This document shows positions 53,324 to 61,100 of a stretch of 64,000 nt of DNA, piece by piece (positions within the stretch are counted from its first letter, which is position 1; every line of letters begins with the position of its first letter). This stretch comes from Bradyrhizobium monzae (GTDB taxonomy: Bacteria; Pseudomonadota; Alphaproteobacteria; Rhizobiales; Xanthobacteraceae), in the NCBI RefSeq assembly GCF_021458635.1, contig NZ_JAIRDQ010000008.1:124001-188000 (forward strand). Reading direction: 5' to 3'. The translations under genes and the position numbers were made by a program. The notes under the pieces are model-generated. The model did no database searches, had not been told where the DNA came from, and saw only the letters and a list, made by a program, of their open reading frames with translations.

Positions 53324-54313
53324 ATGGCACTACCCGATTTCACTATGCGTCAGCTGCTCGAAGCTGGCGTGCACTTTGGTCACCAGTCTCACCGCTGGAA
53401 TCCGAAGATGGCTCCGTTCATTTTCGGCGCCCGCAACAACATCCACATTGTCGATCTCGCCCAGACCGTGCCGATGCTGCACACGGCCCTCCAGGCCGTC
53501 AGCGACACGGTTGCCAAGGGCGGTCGCATCCTGTTCGTCGGCACCAAGCGCCAGGCGCAGGACGGCGTCGCGGACGCGGCCAAGCGCTGCGCGCAATATT
53601 TCGTCAATTCGCGCTGGCTCGGCGGCACGCTGACCAACTGGAAGACGATCTCGGCCTCGATCAAGCGCCTGCGTCACCTCGATGAGGTGCTGGCCGGCGG
53701 CGAAGCCAATTCCTACACCAAGAAGGAGCGCCTGACGCTTCAGCGCGAGCGCGACAAGCTCGATCGCTCGCTCGGCGGCATCAAGGACATGGGCGGTCTG
53801 CCCGACCTGATCTTCGTGATCGACACCAACAAGGAAGACATCGCGATCCAGGAAGCCCAGCGGCTCAACATTCCGGTCGCTGCGATCGTCGACACCAACT
53901 CCGATCCGAAGGGCATCACCTACGTGGTGCCGGGCAATGACGACGCCGGTCGCGCCATCTCGCTCTATTGCGATCTGATCGCGCGCGCCGCGATCGACGG
54001 CATCTCGCGTGCCCAGGGCGATTCTGGCATCGACATCGGTGCATCGGCCCGTCCGGTCGCCGAAGAGCTGCCCTCGGCTGGCGGCTTCCAGGGCCTTGCC
54101 GGTCCGCGCGGCACCGCCGACGACCTCAAAAAGCTCCCGGGCGTGTCGGGCGCGATCGAGAAGAAGTTCAACGATCTCGGCATCTTCCACTTCTGGCAGC
54201 TCGCCGAGCTCGATCACGACACCGCGCACAAGATCGGCGAAGAAGTCGGTCTGCCGAGCCGTGCGGACGCCTGGGTCGCCAAGGCCAAGGCGCTGACCGC
54301 GGAAGCGGAATAG
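53324..54313 (+). CDS. rpsB: 30S ribosomal protein S2 with C-terminal extension
   Basis: Small-subunit protein S2, 329 residues, against about 240 in E. coli. The S2 core starts MALPDFTMRQLLEAGVHFGH and contains QRLNIPVAAIVDTNSDP (about residue 190). After about residue 250 comes an ~80-residue extension (KKLPGVSGAIEKKFNDLGIF, then HFWQLAELDHDTAHKIGEE), which resembles a helix-hairpin-helix-like module and is common in rhizobial S2 proteins (recalled). The ATG at 53324 was chosen because the conserved S2 N-terminus starts there. tsf follows after 136 bases. Confidence 0.96.
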   Translation: MALPDFTMRQLLEAGVHFGHQSHRWNPKMAPFIFGARNNIHIVDLAQTVPMLHTALQAVSDTVAKGGRILFVGTKRQAQDGVADAAKRCAQYFVNSRWLGGTLTNWKTISASIKRLRHLDEVLAGGEANSYTKKERLTLQRERDKLDRSLGGIKDMGGLPDLIFVIDTNKEDIAIQEAQRLNIPVAAIVDTNSDPKGITYVVPGNDDAGRAISLYCDLIARAAIDGISRAQGDSGIDIGASARPVAEELPSAGGFQGLAGPRGTADDLKKLPGVSGAIEKKFNDLGIFHFWQLAELDHDTAHKIGEEVGLPSRADAWVAKAKALTAEAE

Positions 54314-54331
54314 TCAAGAAGAGCGATCGGT

Positions 54332-54352
54332 TGGCCGGACAGGATCCGGCCA
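54332..54352 (+). other. Hairpin between rpsB and tsf
   Basis: TGGCCGGA (54332-54339), loop CAGGA, TCCGGCCA (54345-54352) make a perfect 8-bp stem. No T run follows, so it is more likely an mRNA stabiliser or attenuator than a full terminator. It lies 19 bases after the rpsB stop. Confidence 0.5.
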
Positions 54353-54449
54353 CCAATTCATTCAGTGACGCGAATTCCTGAGATGGACCGCGGCGGGGCA
54401 ATGGGATGCCACGCCGCGGCGAACCGGCAGGCAAGAAGGATTTTCAACG

Positions 54450-55373
54450 ATGGCAACGATCACTGCTGCGATGGTCAAGGATCTGCGCGAGTCCACCGGC
54501 GCAGGCATGATGGACTGCAAGGCCGCGCTGACCGAGAACGACGGCAACATGGAAGCGGCGCAGGACTGGCTGCGCAAGAAGGGCCTGTCCAAGGCCGCCA
54601 AGAAGTCGGGCCGCGTCGCGGCCGAAGGCCTCATCGGCGCGCTCACCAAGGGCACCAAGGGCGTCGTGGTCGAAGTCAACTCGGAGACCGACTTCGTCGC
54701 GCGCAACGGCCAGTTCCAGGGCCTCGTCAAGATGGTCGCCCAGGTCGCCTTCGACGTCGGCGCCGACGTCGAGAAGATCAAGGCCGCCAAGGTCGGCGAC
54801 GTCACGGTCGAAACCGCAATCAATGACGCGATCGCCACCATCGGCGAGAACATGACGCTGCGCCGCGCCGCTTCGCTCGAGGTGAGCCAGGGCGTCGTGT
54901 CGAGCTACATCCACGGTGCGGTCGTCGACGGCGCCGGCAAGATGGGCGTGATCGTGGCGCTGGAATCGCCCGGCAAGGCCGACGAGCTCGCAGCGCTCGG
55001 CCGCCAGATCGCCATGCATGTCGCCGCCACCAACCCGCTCGCCCTCGATCCGTCTGGTCTCGATCCGGCCGTCGTCAAGCGCGAGAAGGACGTGCTCGCC
55101 GACAAATATCGTCAGCAGGGCAAGCCGGAGAACGTGATCGAGAAGATCGTCGAGTCCGGTCTGAAGACCTATTACAAGGAAGTCTGCCTGCTCGAGCAGG
55201 CCTTCATCCACGACACCGGCAAGTCGGTGGCGCAGGCGGTGAAGGAAGCCGAAGGCAAGGTCGGCGGCGCAGTGAAGATCGCGGGCTTCGTGCGCTATGC
55301 TCTCGGCGAGGGAATCGAGAAGCAGGAATCGGACTTCGCGGCTGAGGTCGCGGCGGCTAGCGGCAAGAAGTAA
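54450..55373 (+). CDS. tsf: Elongation factor Ts
   Basis: Guanine-nucleotide exchange factor for EF-Tu, 307 residues. The N-terminal UBA-like domain (MVKDLRESTGAGMMDCKAAL) is followed by the conserved EVNSETDFVARN loop at about residue 80 that opens EF-Tu. The core domain and C-terminal segment are normal in length. An AAGGA ribosome site precedes the ATG. It follows rpsB as usual and precedes pyrH by 60 bases. Confidence 0.97.
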   Translation: MATITAAMVKDLRESTGAGMMDCKAALTENDGNMEAAQDWLRKKGLSKAAKKSGRVAAEGLIGALTKGTKGVVVEVNSETDFVARNGQFQGLVKMVAQVAFDVGADVEKIKAAKVGDVTVETAINDAIATIGENMTLRRAASLEVSQGVVSSYIHGAVVDGAGKMGVIVALESPGKADELAALGRQIAMHVAATNPLALDPSGLDPAVVKREKDVLADKYRQQGKPENVIEKIVESGLKTYYKEVCLLEQAFIHDTGKSVAQAVKEAEGKVGGAVKIAGFVRYALGEGIEKQESDFAAEVAAASGKK

Positions 55374-55433
55374 GCGCCGGAACGTTCCTTCCGGCGTGCC
55401 GCCGGAAGCGGCGCTCGGACGAGGAAAGTGCTC

Positions 55434-56150
55434 ATGACTGATCCGGTCTATCGTCGCGTCGTGATCAAGCTGTCCGGCGAATACCTCGCGGGACAGCAAG
55501 GCTTTGGCATCGATCAAGCGACAATGGACCGGGTTGCGGACGATCTGATCGCCGCCCGTGAGCTTGGCACCGAGGTTGCGGTCGTGATCGGCGGCGGCAA
55601 TATCTTTCGCGGCGTCGAGGTGTCCTCCCGTGGCGTGTCGCGCCCGACCGGCGACACCATGGGCATGCTGGCCACGATGATGAACTGCCTCGCGCTCGAA
55701 GCGACGATCGAGCGCAAGGGCACGCCGGCGAGGGCTCTCTCGGCGTTCGTCATGCCCGAGGTGTCCGAGCTGTTCACCCGCGCGGCGGCGCACAAATATC
55801 TCGCCGAGGGCCGGATCCTGTTGCTTGGCGGCGGAACCGGCAATCCGTTCTTCACCACGGACACGACGGCGGTGCTGCGCGCCGCGGAGATCGGCGCCCA
55901 GGCGGTGCTGAAGGCGACCAATGTCGACGGCGTCTACTCGGCCGATCCGAAGAAGGACCCGTCCGCCACGCGATTCGACCGGCTGACGCATTCGCAGGCC
56001 ATCGAGGGCGGCTACAAGGTGATGGATGCGACCGCCTTCGCACTTGCCCGCGAGACATCGCTGCCTATCATCGTATTTTCGATCGCGGAGCCCGGTTCGA
56101 TCGGCGCGATTCTACGCGGCGCCGGCCACGGGACAATCGTCGCCGGCTGA
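55434..56150 (+). CDS. pyrH: Uridylate kinase
   Basis: UMP kinase, forming UDP for RNA, DNA and envelope sugar nucleotides; 238 residues. The amino-acid-kinase fold shows VVIKLSGEYLAG at residues 9-20, IGGGNIFRG for the UMP loop, and TNVDGVYSADPKKDP toward the end. I use ATG 55434, which follows a GAGGAAAG site; the in-frame GTG at 55428 overlaps that site and would add two residues. It is part of the conserved run rpsB-tsf-pyrH-frr. Confidence 0.96.
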   Translation: MTDPVYRRVVIKLSGEYLAGQQGFGIDQATMDRVADDLIAARELGTEVAVVIGGGNIFRGVEVSSRGVSRPTGDTMGMLATMMNCLALEATIERKGTPARALSAFVMPEVSELFTRAAAHKYLAEGRILLLGGGTGNPFFTTDTTAVLRAAEIGAQAVLKATNVDGVYSADPKKDPSATRFDRLTHSQAIEGGYKVMDATAFALARETSLPIIVFSIAEPGSIGAILRGAGHGTIVAG

Positions 56151-56216
56151 CCGCTCATTTGGCGCCCCCGAGGGAAGGGCGCGGTGAGGTCGCCGGGATA
56201 TTGAAGGAGAAACGTG

Positions 56217-56780
56217 ATGGCCACGGGTAATTTCGACATCAACGAAGTGAAGCGCCGCATGCAGGGTGCGGTCCAGTCGCTCAAGCACGAGCTCGGCGGC
56301 CTGCGTACCGGCCGCGCGTCGGCCTCGATGCTCGATCCGGTGCAGGTCGAGGCTTATGGCAGTCACATGCCGCTCAATCAGCTCGCCACCGTCAGCGTAC
56401 CCGAGCCGCGCTTGATCTCGGTGCAGGTCTGGGACAAGACGATGGTGAAGCCGGTCGAGAAGGCGATCGTCGATTCCAATCTGGGTCTGTCGCCTGCGAC
56501 CGAAGGCCAGGTGCTGCGCCTGCGCATTCCCGAGCTGAACGAGGAGCGCCGCAAGGAGCTGGTCAAGGTCGCGCATAAGTACGCCGAAGCCGCCAAGGTG
56601 GCGACGCGTCACGTCCGCCGCGACGGTCTCGATGTTCTGAAGAAGCTCGAGAAGAATCACGAGATGTCGGAGGACGATCAGAAGCGTCACGCCGACGAGG
56701 TGCAGAAGGCGACCGACGGCACCATCACCGAGATCGACCAACTGCTCGCCGCCAAGGAAAAAGAAATCCTCACCGTCTAG
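56217..56780 (+). CDS. frr: Ribosome recycling factor
   Basis: RRF dissociates post-termination ribosomes together with EF-G. The 187-residue length and the tRNA-mimic shape are typical: SLKHELGGLRTGRASASMLD near residue 25 and VRRDGLDVLKKLEKNHEMSE near residue 140. The start is ATG 56217 (a GTG lies directly before it) with AAGGAGAAA as ribosome site. The downstream spacing to uppS is 123 bases, filled mainly by a palindromic repeat. Confidence 0.96.
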   Translation: MATGNFDINEVKRRMQGAVQSLKHELGGLRTGRASASMLDPVQVEAYGSHMPLNQLATVSVPEPRLISVQVWDKTMVKPVEKAIVDSNLGLSPATEGQVLRLRIPELNEERRKELVKVAHKYAEAAKVATRHVRRDGLDVLKKLEKNHEMSEDDQKRHADEVQKATDGTITEIDQLLAAKEKEILTV

Positions 56781-56822
56781 GGCGCGATGCGCATTATCAT
56801 CACGCTTTGGAGTATTGTTCGC

Positions 56823-56888
56823 GCATGATCCTGTCGGAACACCGCTTCGCACTCCGCGCTAACGCGGCCCTTCGGGTCCGGATCGTGC
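56823..56888. repeat. Palindromic dispersed repeat between frr and uppS
   Basis: GCATGATCC (56823-56831) and GGATCGTGC (56880-56888) form a 9-bp stem with one G-U pair when transcribed. The inner part includes CGCTAACGCGGCCCTTCGGG. This form is a common Bradyrhizobium/Rhodopseudomonas intergenic repeat (recalled), and a related one lies at 63673-63738. It sits inside a gene block normally transcribed as one operon. Confidence 0.75.
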
Positions 56889-56903
56889 TTTAAGGCCGCC
56901 TCC

Positions 56904-57662
56904 ATGTCCAACGCCGCCGCGCCCGCAACGGAAGGACCAGACCGGTCCGACGCGCCTGCGCATGTCGCCATCATCATGGATGGCAACGGGCGTTGGGCGG
57001 CCGCGCGCGGTCTGCCGCGGGCCGAGGGGCATCGCCGCGGCGTCGAGGCGTTGCGCCGCGTGGTGCGTGCCTCGCACGAGCTCGGCATCCGCTATCTCAC
57101 CATCTTCTCGTTCTCCTCGGAGAACTGGTCGCGCCCGGCGAGCGAGATCGGCGATCTCTTCGGTCTGCTCAAGCGCTTCATCCGCAACGATCTCGCGAGC
57201 CTGCATCGCGACGGCGTCAAGGTTCGGATCATCGGCGAGCGCGACGGGCTCGAGGGCGACATCTGCGCGCTGCTGAACGAGGCCGAGGAATTGACGCGCG
57301 ACAACACGCGCCTCACGCTCGTCGTCGCCTTCAACTACGGCTCGCGGCAGGAGATCGCGAAAGCGGCGCAAAAGCTCGCCCGCGAAGTCGCGGACGGCAG
57401 GCGCGATCCCGCCTCGATCGACGCCGATGCTCTCGGCGCCCATCTCGATGCGCCCGACATTCCCGATCCCGATCTGATCATCCGCACCAGCGGCGAGCAG
57501 CGTCTGTCCAATTTCCTGATGTGGCAGGCCGCCTATAGCGAGCTCGTATTCGTGCCGGTCCACTGGCCCGACTTCGACAAGGCGGCGCTCGAAGGCGCGA
57601 TCGCCGAATTCGCCAGGCGCGAGCGCCGTTTCGGCGGCCTGGTCGCGAAATCCGCCTCGTGA
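56904..57662 (+). CDS. uppS: Isoprenyl transferase (undecaprenyl diphosphate synthase type)
   Basis: Cis-prenyltransferase making the C55 lipid carrier for peptidoglycan and O-antigen, 252 residues. The catalytic motif IIMDGNGRWAAARGLPRAEG lies at about residues 24-43, with the second motif FSFSSENWSRP and the C-terminal DLIIRTSGEQRLSNFLMWQ. The residues before the first motif (SNAAAPATEGPDRSDAPA) are variable. The stop overlaps the cdsA GTG start by four bases. Confidence 0.96.
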   Translation: MSNAAAPATEGPDRSDAPAHVAIIMDGNGRWAAARGLPRAEGHRRGVEALRRVVRASHELGIRYLTIFSFSSENWSRPASEIGDLFGLLKRFIRNDLASLHRDGVKVRIIGERDGLEGDICALLNEAEELTRDNTRLTLVVAFNYGSRQEIAKAAQKLAREVADGRRDPASIDADALGAHLDAPDIPDPDLIIRTSGEQRLSNFLMWQAAYSELVFVPVHWPDFDKAALEGAIAEFARRERRFGGLVAKSAS

Positions 57663-58501
57663 GCGAACCCGGCGCCGACGCAGCGGGCGCGAAGCCCGCC
57701 CCGAGCAATTTTCTGATGCGAGTCCTCGCGGCGCTGGTGTTGGCGCCGCTTACCATTGCGGTCGCGTACGCCGGCGGCTGGCTGTGGGCGCTGCTCGTCA
57801 CCCTGGTGTCGATCGGACTGTTCGCGGAATGGCTGATGGTGGTGGGGGCGGGGTCCGCTGCGCTGACCGGGGCAGGGACGATCGTCATCGCCATGATGGG
57901 TGCCTGCGTCGCCTTCGGCGCGCTGAAGACTGCCGTCATCACCGGCTGTGTCGGCGGCGCGATCGTGACGCTGATCGCGCGCGGCAAGTTCGTCTGGGCC
58001 GCGACCGGATTCGCCTATGCAGCGGCGGCGCTGCTGGCCTCGATCCTGGTGCGGAAAGACCTCGCCAACGGCTTCGCCGCGCTGATGTTCGTGCTGCTGG
58101 TGGTGTGGGCAACCGATATCGGAGGCTATTTCGCCGGCCGCGGCATCGGTGGACCGAAGCTGTGGCCGCGCGTCAGCCCGAAGAAGACCTGGGCCGGCGC
58201 GTTCGGCGGTTTTGCAGCCAGCCTTGCGGTTGCGACCGGCTTTGCCACATTCGGCATCGGCAAGGCGGTCCCTCTGCTGCTCGTCGGCGCCATCCTCTCG
58301 GTGGTCTCGCAGGCGGGCGATCTGTTCGAATCCGCGGTGAAAAGACGCTTCGGCGTCAAGGATTCCAGTCACTTAATTCCCGGCCATGGCGGACTTCTGG
58401 ACCGCCTGGACGGCTTTGTCGCCGCCATCCTGGCGGCATGGATTATCGGCTTCCTCCGCCATGGTGTGCATAGCGCCGGAAGCGGTCTTATGGTTTGGTG
58501 A
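57659..58501 (+). CDS. cdsA: Phosphatidate cytidylyltransferase
   Basis: Makes CDP-diacylglycerol for phospholipid synthesis; an integral inner-membrane protein with about eight helices, 280 residues. The family signature is visible near the C-terminus as SQAGDLFESAVKRRFGVKD followed by PGHGGLLDRLDG; SPKKTWAGAFGG precedes it. It starts with GTG at 57659, overlapping the uppS stop (GTGA). Four bases separate its stop from the dxr start. Confidence 0.95.
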   Translation: MSEPGADAAGAKPAPSNFLMRVLAALVLAPLTIAVAYAGGWLWALLVTLVSIGLFAEWLMVVGAGSAALTGAGTIVIAMMGACVAFGALKTAVITGCVGGAIVTLIARGKFVWAATGFAYAAAALLASILVRKDLANGFAALMFVLLVVWATDIGGYFAGRGIGGPKLWPRVSPKKTWAGAFGGFAASLAVATGFATFGIGKAVPLLLVGAILSVVSQAGDLFESAVKRRFGVKDSSHLIPGHGGLLDRLDGFVAAILAAWIIGFLRHGVHSAGSGLMVW

Positions 58502-58505
58502 GGAT

Positions 58506-59729
58506 ATGAGCGCAGTCCCTTTGCGTAACAACAAGCCGGCTGCGGCCGACATCCGCAGCGTCACGGTGCTCGGCGCCACCGGCTCGATCGGCGACAGCAC
58601 GATGGATCTGCTGCGGGCCTCGCCCGAGCGCTATCGCGTCGAGGCCCTGACGGCGAACAGCAATGTCGAGGCGCTCGCGAAGCTTGCGAAGGAATTTTCC
58701 GCGCGTTTCGTCGCGATCGCAGACGCCTCCAAGTTCGCCGAACTCAAGTCCGCACTTGCGGGCACGAGCACTGAATGTGGCGCCGGCGAAAGCGCGGTGA
58801 TCGAAGCGGGCGCGCGTCCGGCCGATTGGGTGATGGCGGCGGTGAGCGGCGCGGCCGGGCTGAAGCCGGCCCTGGCTGCGGTCGATCGCGGGGCGCATGT
58901 CGCGCTCGCCAACAAGGAATGCCTGGTTTGCGCCGGCGATTTCTTCATGCAGCGCGCGGCGAAAGCGGGTGCCTGTATCTTGCCGGCCGATTCCGAGCAC
59001 AACGCGCTGTTCCAGGCGTTGGCATCGGGCAATCGCGACGAGCTCGTTCGCGTCATCATCACCGCCTCGGGCGGCCCGTTCCGCACCTGGAAGCCGGCCG
59101 ACATCGAGCAGGCGACCCTCGAACAGGCCCTGAAGCATCCGAACTGGAGCATGGGCCAGAAGATCACGATCGATTCCGCCTCGATGATGAACAAGGGGCT
59201 CGAGGTCATCGAGGCGTCCTATCTGTTTGCGCTGAAGCCTGACGAGATCGACGTCCTGGTGCATCCGCAGTCGATCATTCACGGCATGGTCGAGTTCTCG
59301 GACCGCTCGGTGATGGCTCAGCTCGGCTCGCCGGACATGCGCACGCCGATCGCCCATTGCCTCGGCTGGCCCGACCGTATCAAGGGTCCGGCCGCCAAGC
59401 TCGATCTGGCCAAGATCGGCCAGTTGACCTTCGAGGCTCCGGATTTCGAGCGCTTCCCCGGTCTTCGCCTGGCCTTCGATTCGCTGCGGCACGGCAAGGG
59501 GGCAACCACCGTCTACAACGCCGCTAATGAGGTCGCGGTCGCGGCTTTCATCGCCGGCAGGATCCGGTTCGGCGCCATTGCCCGGCTGGTCGAGGCGACG
59601 CTGGAGGACTGGATCCGGGGCGGGAACCAAGGCCCCATGACATCAGCGGATGATGCAATATCCGTTGACCATGTTTCGCGAAATAAAGCTGCCGCCCTAT
59701 TGCCTCAAATTGCCTTAAAGGCATCCTAG
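58506..59729 (+). CDS. dxr: 1-deoxy-D-xylulose 5-phosphate reductoisomerase
   Basis: Second enzyme of the MEP isoprenoid pathway, NADPH-dependent, 407 residues. The nucleotide motif VTVLGATGSIGDSTMDLLR is at about residues 19-37. The metal and substrate region includes ILPADSEHNALFQAL, and later SASMMNKGLEVIEA and VHPQSIIHGMVEF. ATG 58506 follows cdsA directly; a longer open frame upstream lies within cdsA. The position between cdsA and rseP is the usual one. Confidence 0.97.
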   Translation: MSAVPLRNNKPAAADIRSVTVLGATGSIGDSTMDLLRASPERYRVEALTANSNVEALAKLAKEFSARFVAIADASKFAELKSALAGTSTECGAGESAVIEAGARPADWVMAAVSGAAGLKPALAAVDRGAHVALANKECLVCAGDFFMQRAAKAGACILPADSEHNALFQALASGNRDELVRVIITASGGPFRTWKPADIEQATLEQALKHPNWSMGQKITIDSASMMNKGLEVIEASYLFALKPDEIDVLVHPQSIIHGMVEFSDRSVMAQLGSPDMRTPIAHCLGWPDRIKGPAAKLDLAKIGQLTFEAPDFERFPGLRLAFDSLRHGKGATTVYNAANEVAVAAFIAGRIRFGAIARLVEATLEDWIRGGNQGPMTSADDAISVDHVSRNKAAALLPQIALKAS

Positions 59730-59773
59730 GTGGTTCGGGGCCAGGGCCTAGCGGCGCTGGGTGAGGGAATTCG

Positions 59774-60925
59774 ATGATCGACTTTTTCGTCCATAGTTTC
59801 AATACGTTGAGCCATGGGCTCCTCGGTTACGCGGTTCCTTTCCTGTTCGTCCTGACCATCGTCGTGTTCTTCCACGAGCTCGGCCATTTCCTGGTCGCGC
59901 GCTGGGCCGGCGTCCGTGTCCTGACCTTTTCGCTCGGTTTCGGACCTGAGCTGGTTGGTTTCAACGACCGCCACGGCACCCGCTGGAAGATCTCGGCAAT
60001 CCCGCTCGGCGGCTACGTCAAGTTCTTCGGCGACGAGAGCGAGGCTTCGACCCCGTCGGCTGAAGCGCTCGCGGCCATGACGGCCGAGGAGCGCGCCGGC
60101 AGCTTCCACCACAAGAAGGTCGGCCCGCGCGCCGCCATCGTCGCGGCCGGGCCGATTGCCAATTTCATCCTCGGCGCCCTGATTTTCGCAGGCATGGCCC
60201 TGTATTACGGCAAGCCGAGCACGATCGCGCGTGTGGATGGCGTCGTCGCCGACGGCGCTGCGGCCACCGCCGGCTTCAAGATCGGCGACGTCGTCGTGCA
60301 GATCGACGGCAAGCCGATCGAGAGCTTTGCCGACATGCAGCGGATCGTCGCGACCAGCGCCGGTTCAGCGTTGGCTTTCCAGGTGAAGCGGGATGGCGCG
60401 ATCGTGTCGCTGACCGCGACGCCGGCGCTGCTCGAGCGCAAGGATCCGTTCGGCAACAGCCACAAGGTCGGCGTGCTCGGCGTCGAGCACAAGTCGCAGG
60501 CTGGTGAGGCCTCGACGTCGCCGGTCGGTGTCGGCGAGGCGCTCAAGATCGGGGTCGAGCAGGTCTGGTTCATCGTCACCAGCACCTTCAAGTTCCTGGG
60601 CTCGCTGTTTACGGGGACCGGCAATCCCAGCGAGGTCAGCGGCGTCATCGGCATCGCCAAGATGTCGGGGCAGGCGGCCAGCGCCGGATTGCAGTTCTTG
60701 ATCAACCTCTGCGCCGTATTGTCGGTCTCGATCGGCCTGTTGAATCTGTTCCCGATCCCGCTGCTCGACGGTGGTCACCTTATGTTTTACGCGGCGGAAC
60801 TGGCCCGCGGACGTCCACTTTCTGAGCGGACCCAGGAGATTGGGTTCCGAATCGGGCTAGGGCTGGTGCTGATGCTGATGGTGTTCGCAACCTACAACGA
60901 CATACTGCGATTGCCGGGATCCTGA
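59774..60925 (+). CDS. rseP: RIP metalloprotease RseP
   Basis: Site-2-type intramembrane zinc protease, 383 residues, that cleaves anti-sigma factors and signal-peptide remnants. The zinc motif HELGH is at residues 34-38 in the first helix, and the third ligand is in LLDGGHL near residue 335. One PDZ domain (about residues 150-225, for example GFKIGDVVVQIDGKPIES) is visible; many homologues have two. It lies between dxr and bamA as in most proteobacteria. Confidence 0.95.
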   Translation: MIDFFVHSFNTLSHGLLGYAVPFLFVLTIVVFFHELGHFLVARWAGVRVLTFSLGFGPELVGFNDRHGTRWKISAIPLGGYVKFFGDESEASTPSAEALAAMTAEERAGSFHHKKVGPRAAIVAAGPIANFILGALIFAGMALYYGKPSTIARVDGVVADGAAATAGFKIGDVVVQIDGKPIESFADMQRIVATSAGSALAFQVKRDGAIVSLTATPALLERKDPFGNSHKVGVLGVEHKSQAGEASTSPVGVGEALKIGVEQVWFIVTSTFKFLGSLFTGTGNPSEVSGVIGIAKMSGQAASAGLQFLINLCAVLSVSIGLLNLFPIPLLDGGHLMFYAAELARGRPLSERTQEIGFRIGLGLVLMLMVFATYNDILRLPGS

Positions 60926-61100
60926 TGAGGGCTTTTTTGTGGCGTTGCTGTTGGGCAACGTCTTGGAATGAAATTGAAATTGCGGTGTCAGCTGCCGTTT
61001 GCGATACCGGGGAAATTGGCTACAAGCGGCTTCGACTTGGGGAATCTCCCAGACCGGCTTTGGGGTTGGGTCTGGTACGTTGATAAGGGCGCGTTGCGCA

